Shown here in pieces: positions 62,622-64,000 of a stretch of 64,000 nt of DNA. Position 1 is the first letter of the stretch. The number at the start of each line of letters is the position of its first letter. This stretch comes from Antedon mediterranea (lineage: Eukaryota > Echinodermata > Crinoidea > Comatulida > Antedonidae), in contig NC_092673.1 in assembly GCF_964355755.1 (NCBI RefSeq), positions 33,305,648 through 33,369,647 on the forward strand, read 5' to 3'. The notes beneath the pieces were generated by a model, which saw nothing but the letters and a program-made list of their open reading frames with translations, ran no database searches and had not been told where the DNA came from. A program made the translations under genes and the position numbers.

Positions 62622-64000
62622 ATAGAGGTGTCCCCTGAATAAGGGCTTGGTCGTAGTAGGCTATACTGTATATTTCCTCTCGTTGGATTCACAGGAAAGT
62701 TTCCCCATAAATAGGGGTGTAACCTGGATGAAGGTGTACCAAATACGGAGGTTGTAGGCCTACTGTAGTTGAATACAGCGTAATCTATTTTTAGAACATA
62801 CGATTATCATTTATCTAATATCTCATTAAGGCTATCGTTAATGTATTACCGTAGTTGGCGGTGTTGATAATTTTTGAACTGATTCTTCCACGCCCATATT
62901 TAATTATAATTTTGAACATTACTTCCTGAAAGAGTGGGTTGAACAAAAACAAGAGTGTGGATTTACGAAAAGAGTCTAAAAGGGGCGTAGAACTGATCGT
63001 GTCGCAGCCACAGATACACCCTTTGACGCCATATAGAAATGATCTGGTCTTTTTGATTTCTCTTTCTTAAATGACTTTATACGAAATCTCCTGAACCGTC
63101 TTTCGTCAGGATTAATAAAATAGGCCTATATGAACATAAACTATATGTATTACTCAGGCTCTTAGTAATAAAATACCCGCCAATATATATCATCATTTAT
63201 TATCTTTACCATAGCTTTGGTTGTGGGCCCATCATTTTCTGGAGTAAGCCTAGGCCTAATTCGTTTACTGTGTGTTTTTTCCCTCTGAATGGGAGTTAAT
63301 GTCTTTTTTGGGCAAATTACGAGCTGTAACACTTTCAAATTATTTATTCTTAAAGAAATAGCTCATTCTTGAAATATTATGCGCAATCGATTTTAAAAAG
63401 TATCGTCGTATTAAATAGGTAATAGGCAGCTAAGGAAAAATATCGTCTGCTAGGCACGTGACGTATATTCGCATGCGCAGATTGCAAGTGAGATGATTGT
63501 TGAGAATGAATGAAGACAGTAATTATTTTTATGAATATATTTACAATATTTTCGTCGACATAAAATATGAATACGTACACTGGACTGGTTAAAAGAATAA
63601 GATCTCCATCTCTTTTTCAGAATAGGTTTGATTATTGGGACAGGATTACGCATTCACAAAGTTTTTGACCCATTTTCACTAGGTCCAATCAATAATACCT
63701 GGTAATTTAATTCATAATTGGGACTGCTATGTTTCTTAATTATCATTATTTCATTCAATAATTCATGTTTTCATTTTAAGTAAAGCCACCGTGAGTTAGG
63801 TGTGGTTAGGAAAGTTCTAGAGCGTGTTAACCTCTCTCAGTCAAGAGGGCGTTGTTCAGTCCAGACGGTCCCAGCAAGTTCATAAACGCGCCACATTTTG
63901 TGATGATGTGAGTCACAGCTCGCGTTTGAAGAAGAGGCTACGGTTTGTGTCAGACCAAAGTATACAGTAGGATGAAAACTTGATACTCTTCGCGACGCAC

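Larger units (their letters stand above)
50063..64000. other. 5' flank of the Cav2 gene
   Basis: No coding region with recognisable homology on either strand. An untranslated Cav2 leader exon and promoter are expected in it, but I cannot place them. It holds foldback repeats, tRNA-like heads, paired CGCGCG elements and small tandem duplications. Confidence 0.6.

Overview
This is animal nuclear DNA: AT-rich, with GT-AG introns, tRNA-derived SINEs, short foldback (MITE-like) repeats and many minisatellites. Almost everything interpretable belongs to one large gene on the minus strand. It encodes the pore-forming alpha-1 subunit of a Cav2-type (P/Q-, N-, R-type; cacophony/unc-2 class) high-voltage-activated calcium channel. 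The protein resembles the common Cav2 ancestor rather than one vertebrate paralogue, which suggests an invertebrate. An invertebrate deuterostome such as an echinoderm is my guess, at low confidence.

The gene enters at about 50.04 kb (start codon) and runs leftwards out of the window at position 1. I could place 26 successive coding exon positions, two of them with alternative exons (28 exons in all). Every splice phase agrees from the ATG to the last exon in view. With the longer exon 4 the assembled part is 3720 nt, or 1240 codons. It covers the N-terminus, domain I (exons 1-7), the I-II linker with the beta-subunit binding site (8-10), domain II (10-16), the II-III linker (16-19), domain III (20-25) and IVS1 (26). 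The rest of domain IV and the C-terminus lie beyond position 1.

Three splicing features stand out. First, intron 1 (about 16.9 kb) is an AT-AC, U12-type intron with exact minor-spliceosome donor and branch motifs. Second, there are two pairs of homologous, phase-matched alternative exons: one for the IS3-S4 voltage sensor (28340-28431 and 26925-27052) and one for the IIS4-S5 linker plus S5 (13284-13415 and 12560-12691). Each pair has a foldback repeat between its members. Third, two introns appear to use GC-AG boundaries, one of them immediately upstream of the IIS5 pair.

Layout: 1-11 kb holds densely packed exons for IVS1 back to the end of domain II. 12.5-15 kb holds IIS1-S5. 15-21.8 kb is a repeat-rich intron. 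21.8-33 kb holds domain I and the I-II linker. 33-49.8 kb is intron 1, with no convincing gene inside. 50-64 kb is 5' flank, with no recognisable gene. CpG dinucleotides are scarce to the left of about 30.2 kb and common to the right. At least four foldback repeat families, several tRNA-derived SINE copies and a recurring paired CGCGCG element fill the noncoding part.
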